A DNA stretch of 64,000 nt from the NCBI RefSeq assembly GCF_003610465.1, contig NZ_RAQI01000002.1, positions 62,001 to 126,000 of the forward strand, given 5' to 3'. Positions 20,362 to 31,122 of this stretch are shown in pieces; the first letter of the stretch is position 1; each line of letters starts with the position of its first letter. This stretch comes from Xenorhabdus ehlersii (lineage in GTDB: Bacteria; Pseudomonadota; Gammaproteobacteria; Enterobacterales; Enterobacteriaceae). A program made the translations under genes and the position numbers. The notes under the pieces are model-generated. The model saw nothing but the letters and a program-made list of their open reading frames with translations, made no database searches and was not told the origin of the DNA.

Positions 20362-21279
20362 ATGTCAGTAATAAATAAAAAGGTCAAGAAGGCGGTTATA
20401 CCTGTTGCTGGTTTGGGAACCCGGATGTTGCCAGCCACCAAAGCCATCCCGAAAGAAATGCTCCCCTTGGTGGATAAACCACTTATTCAGTATGTGGTCA
20501 ATGAATGTATCAAAGCAGGTATTAATGAGATCATTCTGGTCACACATTCATCCAAGAACTCGATAGAAAACCATTTTGATACCAGCTTTGAGTTGGAAGC
20601 GATTCTTGAGAAAAGAGTTAAGCGCCAATTACTGGACGAGGTACAATCTATCTGTCCAAATCATGTGACAATCATGCAAACCCGTCAGGGAATTGCAAAA
20701 GGATTGGGACATGCCGTGTTATGTGCTAAACCACTTATTGGTGATGAGCCGTTTGCTGTTGTTCTGCCGGATGTTATTTTGGATGAGTACAGTACCGACC
20801 TATCAAAATATAATTTGAGCGAAATGTTATCACGCTTCAACAGCAGTGGTGCAAGCCAAATTCTAGTTGAACCTGTCCCTGTAGAAAGTGTTGCCGATTA
20901 TGGCATTGTTGATTGCCTGGGGGAAAATTTACAGCCTGGGGATAGCAAACCGATTGCCCGTGTTGTTGAAAAACCAAAACCAGAAGAAGCGCCATCGAAT
21001 CTTTCCATTGTTGGTCGTTATGTATTATCTGAAAAAATCTGGCCATTATTGGCTAAAACTGCGCCAGGGGCAGGAGATGAAATACAACTGACTGATGCTA
21101 TTGCCCTGCTGATGGAAAAAGAGCCTGTTGAGGCTTATCACTTGCAAGGCCGTAGTCATGATTGTGGTAATAAGTTGGGTTATATGCAGGCATTTGTTGA
21201 ATATGGCATGAAACATAAAGAATTGGGCAAGTCATTCGCGGATTGGATCATGACCTTGCAAAATCAGTTCGAAAAATAA
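20362..21279 (+). CDS. galU: UTP--glucose-1-phosphate uridylyltransferase GalU
   Basis: Makes UDP-glucose from UTP and glucose-1-phosphate, the precursor of LPS core sugars, osmoregulated glucans and, through the next two genes, UDP-uronic acids. The 305-residue product has the nucleotidyltransferase signature [20 protein letters not shown] near residue 17 and a lysine-bearing [12 protein letters not shown] segment. The ATG follows AGGAG at 8 bases. The next gene starts 24 bases downstream, so galU, ugd and the epimerase form a pathway operon. In E. coli galU is followed directly by hns instead. Confidence 0.97.
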   Translation: MSVINKKVKKAVIPVAGLGTRMLPATKAIPKEMLPLVDKPLIQYVVNECIKAGINEIILVTHSSKNSIENHFDTSFELEAILEKRVKRQLLDEVQSICPNHVTIMQTRQGIAKGLGHAVLCAKPLIGDEPFAVVLPDVILDEYSTDLSKYNLSEMLSRFNSSGASQILVEPVPVESVADYGIVDCLGENLQPGDSKPIARVVEKPKPEEAPSNLSIVGRYVLSEKIWPLLAKTAPGAGDEIQLTDAIALLMEKEPVEAYHLQGRSHDCGNKLGYMQAFVEYGMKHKELGKSFADWIMTLQNQFEK

Positions 21280-21303
21280 TCTACTAGTACTTTAAGGTGT
21301 GAT

Positions 21304-22647
21304 ATGAAAGTTACTGTATTTGGTATTGGCTACGTAGGCTTAGTACAAGCAACCGTATTTGCTGAAGTGGGGCATGATGTTCTTTGTGTCGATGTTGATG
21401 CAAAAAAAGTCGAGAACCTGAAAAATGGTCAAATTCCTATTTTTGAGCCGGGCTTGACGCCCTTGGTAAAGAAAAATCATGCTGAAGGACGGCTGAATTT
21501 TACAACGGATGCCAAAGCCGGTATTGCTCATGGCAAATTACAGTTTATTGCAGTAGGCACACCTCCTGATGAAGATGGCTCTGCTGATCTTAAGTATGTA
21601 ACTGCTGTAGCCAGAACTATTGCGGAAAATATGGATGGTTACAAAGTTGTTGTTGACAAGTCAACTGTGCCAGTAGGTACAGCTGATAAAGTCAGGGCAG
21701 TGATGCAAGCAACATTGGCAGAACGTAATCTGGAACTTCCATTTGATGTCGTTTCCAATCCTGAATTTTTGAAAGAAGGCGCCGCTGTTGCTGATTGTAT
21801 GCGGCCTGAACGCATTATTATTGGTTGTGATAATGATGATGTGGTTGATGTCATGCGCGAGCTGTATGAGCCATTTAATCGTAATCATGATCGTATGATA
21901 GTCATGGATATCCGCAGTGCTGAATTGACTAAGTATGCAGCTAACTGCATGTTGGCGACAAAAATCAGTTTTATGAATGAAATTGCTAACTTGGCTGAAA
22001 TACTGGGAGCTGACATTGAACATGTGCGCCAGGGAATTGGTTCCGACTCACGCATCGGATATCACTTTATTTACCCTGGATGTGGATATGGTGGTTCATG
22101 TTTCCCTAAAGATGTTCAGGCACTGATCCGGACTTCTGAACAAATTGGATATACGCCAAAAATTCTTCAGGCAGTGGAGCAGGTTAACGAAAAACAGAAA
22201 AATAAATTGCCTGCTTTTGTAAGACAACATTTTGGTGATGATTTATCGGATAGGACATTTGCTATTTGGGGGCTGTCATTTAAACCTAATACAGATGACA
22301 TGCGTGAGGCATCGAGCCGTGTCTTGATGGAAACGTTATGGAAATGTGGCGCTAAAGTTCAGGCGTATGATCCTGAGGCTATGCAAGAAGCTCAGCGTAT
22401 TTATGGGCAGCGTGATGATCTCTCTTTAATGGGAACAAAAGAAGCAGCATTAAAAGGTGCTGATGCTTTGATTATCTGTACAGAATGGCAAAACTTCAGA
22501 GCACCTGATTTTGATGTGATTAAAGATTCATTAAAAACGCCTGTGATTTTTGATGGACGCAATCTTTATGATCCTGAACGCCTACAATCGCGTGGTTTTA
22601 CTTATTATGGTATTGGCCGCGGTGCCTCAATCAGACCCGTCATTTGA
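21304..22647 (+). CDS. ugd: UDP-glucose 6-dehydrogenase
   Basis: Oxidises UDP-glucose twice with NAD+ to UDP-glucuronic acid. The 447-residue product has an N-terminal NAD fold ([20 protein letters not shown]), the central dimerisation domain, and the catalytic cysteine in [13 protein letters not shown] near residue 262. The C-terminal UDP-binding domain carries [13 protein letters not shown]. It is longer than the 388-residue E. coli Ugd and resembles the longer two-Rossmann UDP-glucose dehydrogenases common in capsule and LPS loci. It lies between its substrate supplier galU and a product-using epimerase, which supports the assignment. Confidence 0.96.
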   Translation: MKVTVFGIGYVGLVQATVFAEVGHDVLCVDVDAKKVENLKNGQIPIFEPGLTPLVKKNHAEGRLNFTTDAKAGIAHGKLQFIAVGTPPDEDGSADLKYVTAVARTIAENMDGYKVVVDKSTVPVGTADKVRAVMQATLAERNLELPFDVVSNPEFLKEGAAVADCMRPERIIIGCDNDDVVDVMRELYEPFNRNHDRMIVMDIRSAELTKYAANCMLATKISFMNEIANLAEILGADIEHVRQGIGSDSRIGYHFIYPGCGYGGSCFPKDVQALIRTSEQIGYTPKILQAVEQVNEKQKNKLPAFVRQHFGDDLSDRTFAIWGLSFKPNTDDMREASSRVLMETLWKCGAKVQAYDPEAMQEAQRIYGQRDDLSLMGTKEAALKGADALIICTEWQNFRAPDFDVIKDSLKTPVIFDGRNLYDPERLQSRGFTYYGIGRGASIRPVI

Positions 22648-22655
22648 GTTAATTT

Positions 22656-23666
22656 ATGAAATTTTTAGTTACAGGCTCTGCTGGTTTTATAGGTTTTCAT
22701 GTTAGTCAGCAGTTATTGAATATGGGGTATGAGGTTGTTGGTATTGATAACCTCAACGATTATTATGATGTTAATTTGAAACAGGCGAGATTAAATTTAT
22801 TACTCCCTTATTCAAATTTCAAATTTCAAAAATTAGACTTGGCTGACAGAGTTGCAATACCCGAATTGTTCGCGCAACATCAATTCCAGCGAGTGATCCA
22901 TTTAGGGGCTCAGCCGGGTGTGCGTTATTCAATACAAAACCCTATGGCATATATAGATGCCAATATCGTCGGTCATATCAATATACTTGAAGGTTGCCGC
23001 CATCATTCTGTAGAGCATCTATTATATGCATCTTCCAGTTCAGTATATGGCTTAAATAAAAAGCAACCTTTTTCTACTGATGACTCAGTTGATCATCCGG
23101 TTTCTTTATATGCAGCAACGAAAAAAGCTGATGAATTAATGTCTCACAGCTATTCACATCTTTATCAACTTCCCACTACAGGATTAAGATTTTTTACCGT
23201 ATATGGACCGTGGGGGCGTCCTGACATGGCTTTATTTAAATTCACTAAAGCTATGTTAGAAGGTAAGCCGATTGATGTTTATAATCATGGCAATATGGTG
23301 AGAGATTTCACATATATTGATGACATTGTTGAATCAATAATCAGGTTGCAGGATATCATTCCTACTTCCAATAAAGACTGGTCAGTCGAAGATGGGCAAA
23401 TATCTGCCAGCTCTGCGCCGTATCGAGTTTACAATATTGGCAATGGACAACCGACAAAACTGGGTGATTTTATTGAAGCCATTGAAACCTCATTAGGAAT
23501 TGAGGCGAAGAAAAACTTTATGGAAATTCAAGATGGCGATGTATTGTCAACGTGTGCAGATTCAAGCGCGCTTTACAATAAGATTGGCTTTTCACCTAAC
23601 ATGCCGGTAAAGGAAGGGGTGAAACGATTTACTGATTGGTATTTAGACTTTTATCAAAAGCTGTGA
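22656..23666 (+). CDS. UDP-glucuronate 4-epimerase-type NAD-dependent epimerase
   Basis: Probably converts UDP-glucuronate to UDP-galacturonate. The 336-residue short-chain epimerase has the NAD motif LVTGSAGFIGFHVSQQLL at residues 4-21, the DNLNDYYDVNLKQARL block typical of the UDP-glucuronate epimerase/CapI/LspL group, serine SSSSVYG and the YAATK catalytic pair near residue 150. It starts 8 bases after ugd, which makes its substrate. The product could feed LPS core, O-antigen or capsule synthesis. Specificity for UDP-GlcA over UDP-Glc is inferred from family and context. A clear terminator follows. Confidence 0.88.
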   Translation: MKFLVTGSAGFIGFHVSQQLLNMGYEVVGIDNLNDYYDVNLKQARLNLLLPYSNFKFQKLDLADRVAIPELFAQHQFQRVIHLGAQPGVRYSIQNPMAYIDANIVGHINILEGCRHHSVEHLLYASSSSVYGLNKKQPFSTDDSVDHPVSLYAATKKADELMSHSYSHLYQLPTTGLRFFTVYGPWGRPDMALFKFTKAMLEGKPIDVYNHGNMVRDFTYIDDIVESIIRLQDIIPTSNKDWSVEDGQISASSAPYRVYNIGNGQPTKLGDFIEAIETSLGIEAKKNFMEIQDGDVLSTCADSSALYNKIGFSPNMPVKEGVKRFTDWYLDFYQKL

Positions 23667-23680
23667 CAGTAGAAATAGGA

Positions 23681-23705
23681 AAAGGAGCGATTAGCTCCTT
23701 TTTTT
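23681..23705 (+). terminator. Rho-independent terminator of galU-ugd-epimerase
   Basis: Stem AAGGAGC / GCTCCTT with a 5-base loop followed by TTTTT. Confidence 0.9.
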
Positions 23706-23850
23706 ACTAAATTATGTTAATAAAAAACTAAGTTAGTGTTAAGTTATTTTTTATCACATCGAGAATATAAAAGCGATTTAGCCATTAATATAACTCTCTG
23801 TGTTTCTACATCAGCCTGTAATTAACCTAGTTAGTTTATATTAAGCATAA

Positions 23851-23882
23851 AACAAAAATACCCTTGATAGGGTATTTTTGTT
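23851..23882 (-). terminator. Rho-independent terminator of hns
   Basis: Perfect 12-base stem ACAAAAATACCC / GGGTATTTTTGT with a 6-base loop, downstream of hns on the reverse strand. Confidence 0.85.
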
Positions 23883-23904
23883 ATCAGGTTTACAAAGCAA
23901 CTGA

Positions 23905-24306
23905 TTAGATCAGGAAATCGTCCAGTGATTTGCCTTCTTCTTCAATTGCTTTTTTGATTACAGCTGGTGTACGGCCTTGGCCAGTCCAGGTTTTAGTTTC
24001 ACCGTCATCAATGTATGAATATTTTGCTGGACGAGCAGCACGTTTAGATTTACCAGTAGATTTACCACTTAAAGCATCCACTAAATCGCTTAATTCAATA
24101 CCGTCTTTTTCCAGCATTTCACGGTATTCTTGAAGCTTACGTGTGCGCTCTTCTAATTGTACACGAACCTGGTTTTCTTCATCGCGACGTTCTTCAACAA
24201 CAGTCGTAAGTTTTTCCAGCATTTCTTCTAAAGTACTAAGTTCACATTCTCTTGCTTGTGCGCGCAAGGTACGGATGTTATTTAAGGATTTTAAATTTTC
24301 GCTCAT
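23905..24306 (-). CDS. hns: Nucleoid-associated silencer H-NS
   Basis: Abundant DNA-binding protein that oligomerises on AT-rich DNA and silences horizontally acquired genes. The 133-residue product has an N-terminal coiled-coil oligomerisation region (about residues 1-80), a basic linker ([16 protein letters not shown]) and the C-terminal DNA-binding domain with the core motif [12 protein letters not shown], the QGR hook that inserts in the minor groove. Length and sequence place it with true H-NS rather than Hfp/truncated paralogues. It is divergent from tdk, as in E. coli. Confidence 0.97.
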   Translation of the reverse strand: MSENLKSLNNIRTLRAQARECELSTLEEMLEKLTTVVEERRDEENQVRVQLEERTRKLQEYREMLEKDGIELSDLVDALSGKSTGKSKRAARPAKYSYIDDGETKTWTGQGRTPAVIKKAIEEEGKSLDDFLI

Positions 24307-24950
24307 TGTCCTGGTCTCAAATTATAATGATGATAGCCGATGTAGAGATAATAATAGAATGCTATTTTATTTTCTGCAATAGTGAATTTACTTTCTCAGG
24401 ATAAAACATGTCATTTTAAAATGCAATTTTTGAAGTAATCGATATATTGCGTTTTAATCCTGCTATTGGGTTTACCATTTTTCAATAAGAATGACGGGGA
24501 TTACTGTAAAGTTTAGTAAGGAATAAAACCTAGGGTATAAAACCAATTTATAGTCAATCCGTAAGAAACATTAACTGTTTTGCTAGAAATAAACTGAAGA
24601 GTAAGTGTGTGATGAAAGTTTTTTTATGGGTAATCCATTAGTTATGATCATGATGGGTGAATTGAACAAAAGTAAACCACTTTGATTATTAATATTCAAA
24701 GGATGAGGGTAAAAATAACTATTTTCTTTTTATGTTAATTTTGTGCATTTGGCATGCAGTAAGTACTTGTGGTGCTGATTTTATATGCGCAAATGTGATG
24801 ATTATCATGAAAATAATCTTTTGTTATTCAACCTAATTTGTTTCTGTTACTCCACATTTGACAACAACAAAGATAATTTCAACCAAAGTTTGTGGTAAAC
24901 TGTTGCTGTTATATCGCCTGATTAAATTTGACAAGAGGATGAACAGGCCA
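24307..24950. other. Long divergent control region between hns and tdk
   Basis: 644 bases of AT-rich DNA without a supportable gene; the frame upstream of tdk (24858-24950) is open but is best treated as untranslated leader. The region must hold the hns promoter and its autoregulatory AT-rich tracts. I see no assigned box with confidence. Confidence 0.6.
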
Positions 24951-25547
24951 ATGGCTCAGCTTTATTTTTATTATTCTACCATGAATGCTGGGAAATCAAC
25001 TTCCTTATTGCAGTCTTCCTATAACTATAACGAAAGAGGAATGAGAACGCTGATCTTTACAGCAGAAATCGATACTCGATTCGGTAAAGGAAAGGTTAGT
25101 TCCCGTATTGGCTTATCGGCTGAAGCGTTGTTGTTTTCACCGAAAATAAATATTGCTGAGCTTATCAGAAAGGAAAATGAGGCAGAAAAAGTCCATTGCG
25201 TTTTGATTGATGAATGCCAATTCTTAACGAAAGAACATGTCGAGCAACTTTGTGAAATTGTAGATTATGACGATATCCCTGTTCTTTGTTATGGTTTAAG
25301 GACAGATTTTCAAGGTGAGTTATTTAGCGGCAGTGAATATCTCCTCGCGTGGTCAGATAAATTGGTAGAGTTGAAAACAATTTGTCATTGTGGGAGAAAA
25401 GCCAGCCGTGTACTTCGTTTTGGCAGCGATGGCAACGTTGTTTACGATGGTGCTCAGGTTGATATTGGTGGTAACGAAAAATACGTCTCAGTGTGTCGTA
25501 GGCATTATACTGACGTTATTCGTGAAGCCAGGGCAAAAAAGGTTTAA
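24951..25547 (+). CDS. tdk: Thymidine kinase
   Basis: Phosphorylates thymidine to dTMP in the salvage pathway. The 198-residue type II kinase has the P-loop MNAGKST near residue 11, LIDECQFL (Walker B) and a C-terminal zinc site with the cysteines of CHCGRKASR and VCRRHY. The frame is open to 24858 and an ATG lies at 24939, but the ATG at 24951 gives the conserved start [15 protein letters not shown] is close to both starts; the choice is by homology. The C-terminus is a few residues shorter than the 205-residue E. coli protein. Confidence 0.95.
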   Translation: MAQLYFYYSTMNAGKSTSLLQSSYNYNERGMRTLIFTAEIDTRFGKGKVSSRIGLSAEALLFSPKINIAELIRKENEAEKVHCVLIDECQFLTKEHVEQLCEIVDYDDIPVLCYGLRTDFQGELFSGSEYLLAWSDKLVELKTICHCGRKASRVLRFGSDGNVVYDGAQVDIGGNEKYVSVCRRHYTDVIREARAKKV

Positions 25548-25615
25548 TACGCCCCCAGTTGTAATTGAGAAATCTAAAACTATATAGGTTAAGATAGGCC
25601 AGAAAATAAAATAAT

Positions 25616-25646
25616 AAAAAGGCGCTGGGTTGCCCTAACGCCTTTT
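25616..25646 (-). terminator. Rho-independent terminator of adhE
   Basis: Stem AAAAGGCG / CGCCTTTT with an inner GGGCAACCC helix, followed by T-rich sequence on the reverse strand. Confidence 0.85.
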
Positions 25647-25673
25647 AAGTTACATCCATCAGCCTATCATTTA

Positions 25674-28337
25674 TTATTCTTTCTTATTATTTTTTCTATT
25701 TGATTTTACTGTCTCCTGTGGTTTGTCCTCTTCGGTGAATTTACGGCCATAAAAAGAATCTAGCAGCAGTTGTTTCAACTCAGAAATTAATGGGTAGCGC
25801 GGATTTGCACCGGTGCATTGGTCATCAAATGCATCTTCTGCAAGCTTGTCGATTTTTGCCAAGAAGTCAGCTTCTTGCACACCTATTTCACGAATTGAAG
25901 CTGGAATATCTAGCTGAGACTTCATTTCTTCCAGCCAAGCCAATAGTTTTTCAATCTTGGCAGCGGTACGATCATCTGATGAGGTTAGCCCCAGATGATC
26001 TGCAATTTCCGCATAACGACGTCGCGCTTGTGGGCGGTCATATTGGCTGAAAGCAGTCTGTTTTGTTGGGTTATCATTAGCGTTGTAGCGGATTACGTTA
26101 CAAATTAACAGTGCATTAGCTAAGCCATGTGGGATATGAAACTCAGAGCCAAGTTTGTGGGCCATAGAGTGACATACGCCCAAGAATGCATTAGCAAAGG
26201 CAATACCTGCTATCGTTGCTGCATTATGGACACGTTCGCGGGCAACGGGGTTTTTTGCACCGTCGTGGTAACTAACAGGCAGGTAATCTTTTAGCAGCTT
26301 TAGTGCTTGCAGTGCTTGTCCATCAGAGTATTCATTGGCTAAAACAGAAACGTAGGCTTCCAATGCGTGGGTTACTGCATCCAGGCCACCAAAGGCACAT
26401 AGCGATTTTGGCATATCCATGACGAGGTTCGCGTCAACAATCGCCATATCAGGGGTGAGTGCGTAGTCTGCCAAAGGATATTTCTGCCCGGTTACGTCAT
26501 CGGTAACAACCGCGAAAGGCGTGACTTCTGAACCAGTGCCTGAAGTGGTGGTAATGGCGATCAATTTAGCTTTTACACCCATTTTCGGGAACTTATAGAT
26601 ACGCTTACGGATATCCATAAAGCGCAGAGCCAGTTCCTCAAAATGTGTTTCTGGATGCTCATACATCACCCACATAATTTTAGCTGCATCCATCGGGGAA
26701 CCGCCGCCAAGGGCAATGATGACATCCGGTTTAAACAGATGCATTTGTTCAGCACCTTTGCGAACGATGCTTAATGTTGGATCTGCTTCGACTTCAAAGA
26801 ATACTTCCGTTTCAACGCCATAAGATTTCAAGACATTAATAACCTGATCGGCATAACCGTTATTGAATAAGAAACGGTCTGTCACAATAAAAGCGCGTTT
26901 AGCACCATCAGTAGCGACTTCTTCCAAGGCAATGGGCAGAGAACCGCGTCGGAAATAGATTGATTTTGGAAGTTTGTGCCACAACATATTTTCGGCTCTT
27001 TTGGCGACGGTTTTTGTGTTGATCAGGTGTTTTGGCCCAACATTTTCAGAAATAGAGTTGCCTCCCCAAGAACCACAACCCAGCGTCAAAGAAGGGGACA
27101 GCTTAAAATTGTACAGGTCTCCAATACCACCTTGAGATGCAGGTGTGTTGATCAAAATACGCGCGGTCTTCATTTTGTTGCCAAAGTATTTAATACGCTC
27201 TGCCTGATTATCTTGTTCGGTATAGAGGCATGACGTGTGTCCAATACCCCCCATCTCAACCAATTTCTCGGCTTTTTCGACCGCATCTTCAAAGTTTTTA
27301 CCACGGTACATAGCAAGCAGTGGTGATAGTTTTTCATGAGCAAAGGGTTCTGCTTCATCTACCTGAGTAACTTCACCAATAAGAATTTTGGTGTTTTCGG
27401 GAACATTAATACCGGCCATTTCAGCAATTTTTATTGCTGACTGACCAACAATCGCTGCATTTAAATTACCGTTTTTCAAGATAACATCTTGAATGGCCTT
27501 TAGCTCTTTTCCCTGGAGAAGATAGCCACCGTGAGTTGAAAAACGTTCACGGACTTGCTCGTAAACAGAATTAACGACGATAACAGATTGTTCTGAAGCA
27601 CAAATCACGCCGTTATCAAACGTCTTAGACATCAGGATAGATGCAACGGCACGTTTGATATCAGCCGATTCATCAATCACGACAGGGGTATTGCCTGCAC
27701 CGACACCAATAGCGGGCTTACCTGAACTATAGGCTGCTTTTACCATGCCGGGACCACCTGTTGCTAAAATCAGATTAATGTCAGGGTGATGCATTAAGGC
27801 ATTTGAGAGTTCAACGGAAGGTTCATCTATCCAGCCAATGATATCCTTTGGAGCACCTGCTTCAACCGCTGCCTTTAAGACAATCTCTGCTGCTCTGTTG
27901 GTTGCTTTTTTAGCACGAGGATGAGGGGAAAAAATAATACCATTACGGGTTTTCAGGCTGATAAGCGCTTTGAAAATTGCGGTAGATGTTGGGTTTGTTG
28001 TTGGAATAATGGCGCAAATTAGGCCAATAGGTTCAGCGATAGTAATAGTACCGAAGGTATTATCTTCAGATAAGATACCGCAAGTTTTATCATCTTTATA
28101 GGCGTTATAAATATATTCTGAAGCGAAGTGGTTTTTGATCACTTTATCTTCCACAATTCCCATGCCTGATTCAGATACGGCTAATTTTGCCAAGGAAATA
28201 CGGGCATCAGCAGCGGCAAGAGCCGCAGCCCGAAAAATTCGGTCAACTTGTTCCTGAGAAAAATTGGCAAATTCATGCTGGGCTTTTTTTACGCGAGCAA
28301 CTAATTCATTGAGTTCTGCGACGTGAGTTACAGCCAT
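25674..28337 (-). CDS. adhE: Bifunctional aldehyde-alcohol dehydrogenase AdhE
   Basis: Fermentative enzyme reducing acetyl-CoA to acetaldehyde and then ethanol, regenerating NAD+ anaerobically; it forms long spirosomes. The 887-residue product has an N-terminal CoA-dependent aldehyde dehydrogenase domain (about 1-440) with the catalytic cysteine in NGVICASEQSVIV near residue 245, and a C-terminal iron-dependent alcohol dehydrogenase domain (about 450-870) with ALGGGSPMDAAK, FGGLDAVTHALEAYVS and the iron-ligand histidines in CHSMAHKLGSEFHIPHGLAN. Length matches E. coli (891). A CRP/FNR-like site lies about 220 bases upstream. Confidence 0.98.
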   Translation of the reverse strand: MAVTHVAELNELVARVKKAQHEFANFSQEQVDRIFRAAALAAADARISLAKLAVSESGMGIVEDKVIKNHFASEYIYNAYKDDKTCGILSEDNTFGTITIAEPIGLICAIIPTTNPTSTAIFKALISLKTRNGIIFSPHPRAKKATNRAAEIVLKAAVEAGAPKDIIGWIDEPSVELSNALMHHPDINLILATGGPGMVKAAYSSGKPAIGVGAGNTPVVIDESADIKRAVASILMSKTFDNGVICASEQSVIVVNSVYEQVRERFSTHGGYLLQGKELKAIQDVILKNGNLNAAIVGQSAIKIAEMAGINVPENTKILIGEVTQVDEAEPFAHEKLSPLLAMYRGKNFEDAVEKAEKLVEMGGIGHTSCLYTEQDNQAERIKYFGNKMKTARILINTPASQGGIGDLYNFKLSPSLTLGCGSWGGNSISENVGPKHLINTKTVAKRAENMLWHKLPKSIYFRRGSLPIALEEVATDGAKRAFIVTDRFLFNNGYADQVINVLKSYGVETEVFFEVEADPTLSIVRKGAEQMHLFKPDVIIALGGGSPMDAAKIMWVMYEHPETHFEELALRFMDIRKRIYKFPKMGVKAKLIAITTTSGTGSEVTPFAVVTDDVTGQKYPLADYALTPDMAIVDANLVMDMPKSLCAFGGLDAVTHALEAYVSVLANEYSDGQALQALKLLKDYLPVSYHDGAKNPVARERVHNAATIAGIAFANAFLGVCHSMAHKLGSEFHIPHGLANALLICNVIRYNANDNPTKQTAFSQYDRPQARRRYAEIADHLGLTSSDDRTAAKIEKLLAWLEEMKSQLDIPASIREIGVQEADFLAKIDKLAEDAFDDQCTGANPRYPLISELKQLLLDSFYGRKFTEEDKPQETVKSNRKNNKKE

Positions 28338-29359
28338 AAAAATTACTCCTGAGAGATGTTAAATTTTTTAGGGCAATTAGCTGCGAGATTATTAATTTAT
28401 TAAATAATATTATGAGATTAATCGTTTAGATTTAATCGTGAATATAGCTAATTGCCTTAAAAAATTACTTAATAAAATGATTAATATAGGAATAGTTTCT
28501 TTCCTTGAAATTTTGCGTTGAATACAGCTTACCATTTACAGGCATTTGTATTGTGATTTAGATCATGAAAACATTAAGCTGACTCAATTCAGCTGTTGTT
28601 TCTGAGGAAATGAATATCAGTTGATTATTTAACCATACAAATACAATCTATTAACTTTTCGGTGGATTGGTATTAATGTGATTACTCGAATTATGGGATT
28701 ATTATTAATATGTTTGGCATAAGGGCATAGCCTTATTTCCTGGGTTACTAGGATATAGCAAAGATAACTTATGTATTTATTTAAATTATTAATGTAATAA
28801 GTTGAAATTTTATCCTTAAAAGGAGTGTTGATTAATCAAAAATTAACTAATAAATGATCAATTAAAGTGTAATTGGTTGATAACATCGCTTTTGATGTCC
28901 TTTTCTTGAAACATTGTTCATATTTTATTCCTTTTTAATCTGTGATTTTCTTAAAATGATACTGTAATTTTCTACACTGTTTTGCATTTCATAATCTTAT
29001 CTAACAGGTGGCTTGTATCGTTGTTTTGTGATGAAGATGGACTTTTACTCTGTGGTGATTGCATTTTGTTAAAATAATGTTTATTTTCTCTTTTGATAAT
29101 ATTCCACGCATATCATATGGAAATAACAGAATAAAACCTATAATTATCATTATGTTACATTGGTTTTTCAAATGTATTGTATACAGGGATAACGAATGAT
29201 ATTAATGTTTTAATAAATTCATTATAAAAAACAAATAACAATTATTATGTGGACATCGTTTTTTAGTAGGTTAATTACCCTTTGTTAACGAGATAAGTAA
29301 ATTATTGGAGTTAGTAGATTAAAAACGATTCATTTACTGTTTATAACTTGGAGTAAAAT
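28338..29359. other. One-kilobase AT-rich gap between adhE and oppA1
   Basis: 1022 bases without a supportable gene on either strand. E. coli carries ychE (marC family) here; I see no remnant of it. The region holds divergent promoters of adhE and the opp operon, including a CRP/FNR-like site at 28552-28567. Otherwise I see nothing ordered. Confidence 0.6.
28552..28567. promoter_or_regulatory. CRP/FNR-like site upstream of adhE
   Basis: TGTGATTTAGATCATG: first half TGTGA is perfect for CRP, spacer of 6, second half TCATG matches 3 of 5. It also resembles an FNR dyad (GTGAT-N-ATCAT). It lies about 215-230 bases upstream of the adhE start. Fermentative adhE control by either regulator would fit. 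Confidence 0.35.
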
Positions 29360-31000
29360 ATGAGAAAAAAAACATCAAAGTTAGGTCAGTTGATTTCGAG
29401 TATCGTTTTATTATCTTTTCCCGCAGCACAGAGCATTGCTGCAACTGTTCCAGCAGGCGTTACCCTGGCTGAAAAACAAGAAATAACTGTTAACAATGGT
29501 GTCGAAGTTACTTCATTGGATCCTCATAAAGTTGAGGGTGCTCCAGAAACTATCATTATCCGTAATCTGCTGGAAGGGTTGGTAACGACTGGGCCAAATG
29601 GTGAAACTGTGCCTGGCGTGGCAGAAAGATGGGAGAATGAAGGTTATAAGGTATGGACATTCTATTTACGTAACGACGTCAAATGGAGTGATGGTAAGCC
29701 TGTGACTGCACAGGATTTTGTTTACAGTTGGCATCGGCTTGCTGATCCAAGCACAGGATCGCCTTATACCAGTTACTTGCAATATGCCTATATTCAGAAC
29801 GTTGACGATATTCTGAAAGGAATAAAATCACCGGAACAATTGGGGATTAAGGCGTTAGATGATCACCGTTTCCAGGTAACGCTCAGCCAGCCAGTTCCTT
29901 ATCTGATTGAGATGTTAAGCCATACAGCGATGAAACCCATCAGGCAAGATGTAATTGAAAAATGGGGGAACAAATGGACTTTGCCAGAAAACTATATTGG
30001 TAATGGTGCTTATACGTTGAAAGATTGGGTGGTCAATGAGCGCATTGTTTTAACGCGCAATCCCCGGTATTGGAACAATAAAGAAACCATCATTGAAAAA
30101 GGCACTTTCCTGCCTATTGTCTCTGGAGTTAGTGGTGTTAACCGCTATCGTAGCGGGGAAGTCGATATTACTGATAATGCTATTCCTCCTGATCTATACC
30201 AAAAAATGAAACAGGATATTCCTGAACAATTGCACGTTTCACCTTATCTGTGCACGTTTTACTACGAAATTAATAACCAAAAACCTCTGTTTAAAGATAA
30301 ACGGGTGCGGGAAGCCATAAAACTGAGTCTTGATCGAGATATCATTACTGAAAGAATTATGGCACAGGGACAAATTCCAGCTTATGGATTTACTCCGATT
30401 TATATTGGGGGGGGATTGTCCATTAATCCAGCATGGGCGAGTTGGACACAGGAGCAGCGTAATCAACGGGCAAGGGAATTGTTGAAAGAGGCGGGTTTTG
30501 ATGCCAGTAATCCTCTTAAGTTTACCTTGTTGTACAACACATCCGAGCAAAACAAACAACAAGCCATCGCTGCGGCTTCTATGTGGCAGAAAAATATTGG
30601 TGCAAAAGTCACGCTGCAAAACCAGGAGTGGAAAACCTCGCTCCAGAACCGCCATCAAGGGAATTATGATGTCGCGAGGGCAACATGGTGTGGCGATTAT
30701 AACGAACCTTCTTCTTTTCTGAATATATTGCTGTCAAGTAGCAGTAACAATACTGGTTTTTATCAAAGTGAGGCTTTTGATAACTATCTCAACCATGCTC
30801 TGACTGCCAAAGATGATGCTACACGTAAGGCATTTTATCAGCGAGCTGAAGCCCAGCTTGATAAAGATTCAGGGCTGATACCAGTTTATTACCGCGTCAG
30901 TGTGCGCCTCATTCGCCCGACGGTTGGGGGAATGACAGGGAAAGATCCTATGGATTATGTCGATCTAAAGAATTTGTATATTAAAAAGGTGAATAACTAA
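29360..31000 (+). CDS. oppA1: Periplasmic oligopeptide-binding protein OppA, first copy
   Basis: Captures oligopeptides in the periplasm and delivers them to OppBCDF. The 546-residue product has a signal peptide (about residues 1-29, ending QSIAA) without a lipobox cysteine, so it is soluble. It belongs to the SBP_bac_5 family, with SLDPHKVEGAPE near the N-terminus and ATWCGDYNEPSSFLN, which contains the aspartate that binds the peptide amino terminus in E. coli OppA. It is followed after about 120 bases by a second oppA. The C-terminus (MTGKDPMDYVDLKNLYIKK) diverges more from E. coli than that of the second copy. Confidence 0.94.
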   Translation: MRKKTSKLGQLISSIVLLSFPAAQSIAATVPAGVTLAEKQEITVNNGVEVTSLDPHKVEGAPETIIIRNLLEGLVTTGPNGETVPGVAERWENEGYKVWTFYLRNDVKWSDGKPVTAQDFVYSWHRLADPSTGSPYTSYLQYAYIQNVDDILKGIKSPEQLGIKALDDHRFQVTLSQPVPYLIEMLSHTAMKPIRQDVIEKWGNKWTLPENYIGNGAYTLKDWVVNERIVLTRNPRYWNNKETIIEKGTFLPIVSGVSGVNRYRSGEVDITDNAIPPDLYQKMKQDIPEQLHVSPYLCTFYYEINNQKPLFKDKRVREAIKLSLDRDIITERIMAQGQIPAYGFTPIYIGGGLSINPAWASWTQEQRNQRARELLKEAGFDASNPLKFTLLYNTSEQNKQQAIAAASMWQKNIGAKVTLQNQEWKTSLQNRHQGNYDVARATWCGDYNEPSSFLNILLSSSSNNTGFYQSEAFDNYLNHALTAKDDATRKAFYQRAEAQLDKDSGLIPVYYRVSVRLIRPTVGGMTGKDPMDYVDLKNLYIKKVNN

Positions 31001-31122
31001 TTATCGTCACAACATATTGTTTTACCGTAAACAAAATAGTTCCTTTTAGATACGGAAAATAACCATCCCAATGCGTGGATATGACTTTAATGGGTCAAAT
31101 GATATCAATTGGAGAGAATAAG

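Noticed and set aside
24858..24950. N-terminal extension of thymidine kinase
   Set aside because: The frame is open, but thymidine kinase starts at MAQLYFYY in relatives and the upstream part has no conserved sequence.
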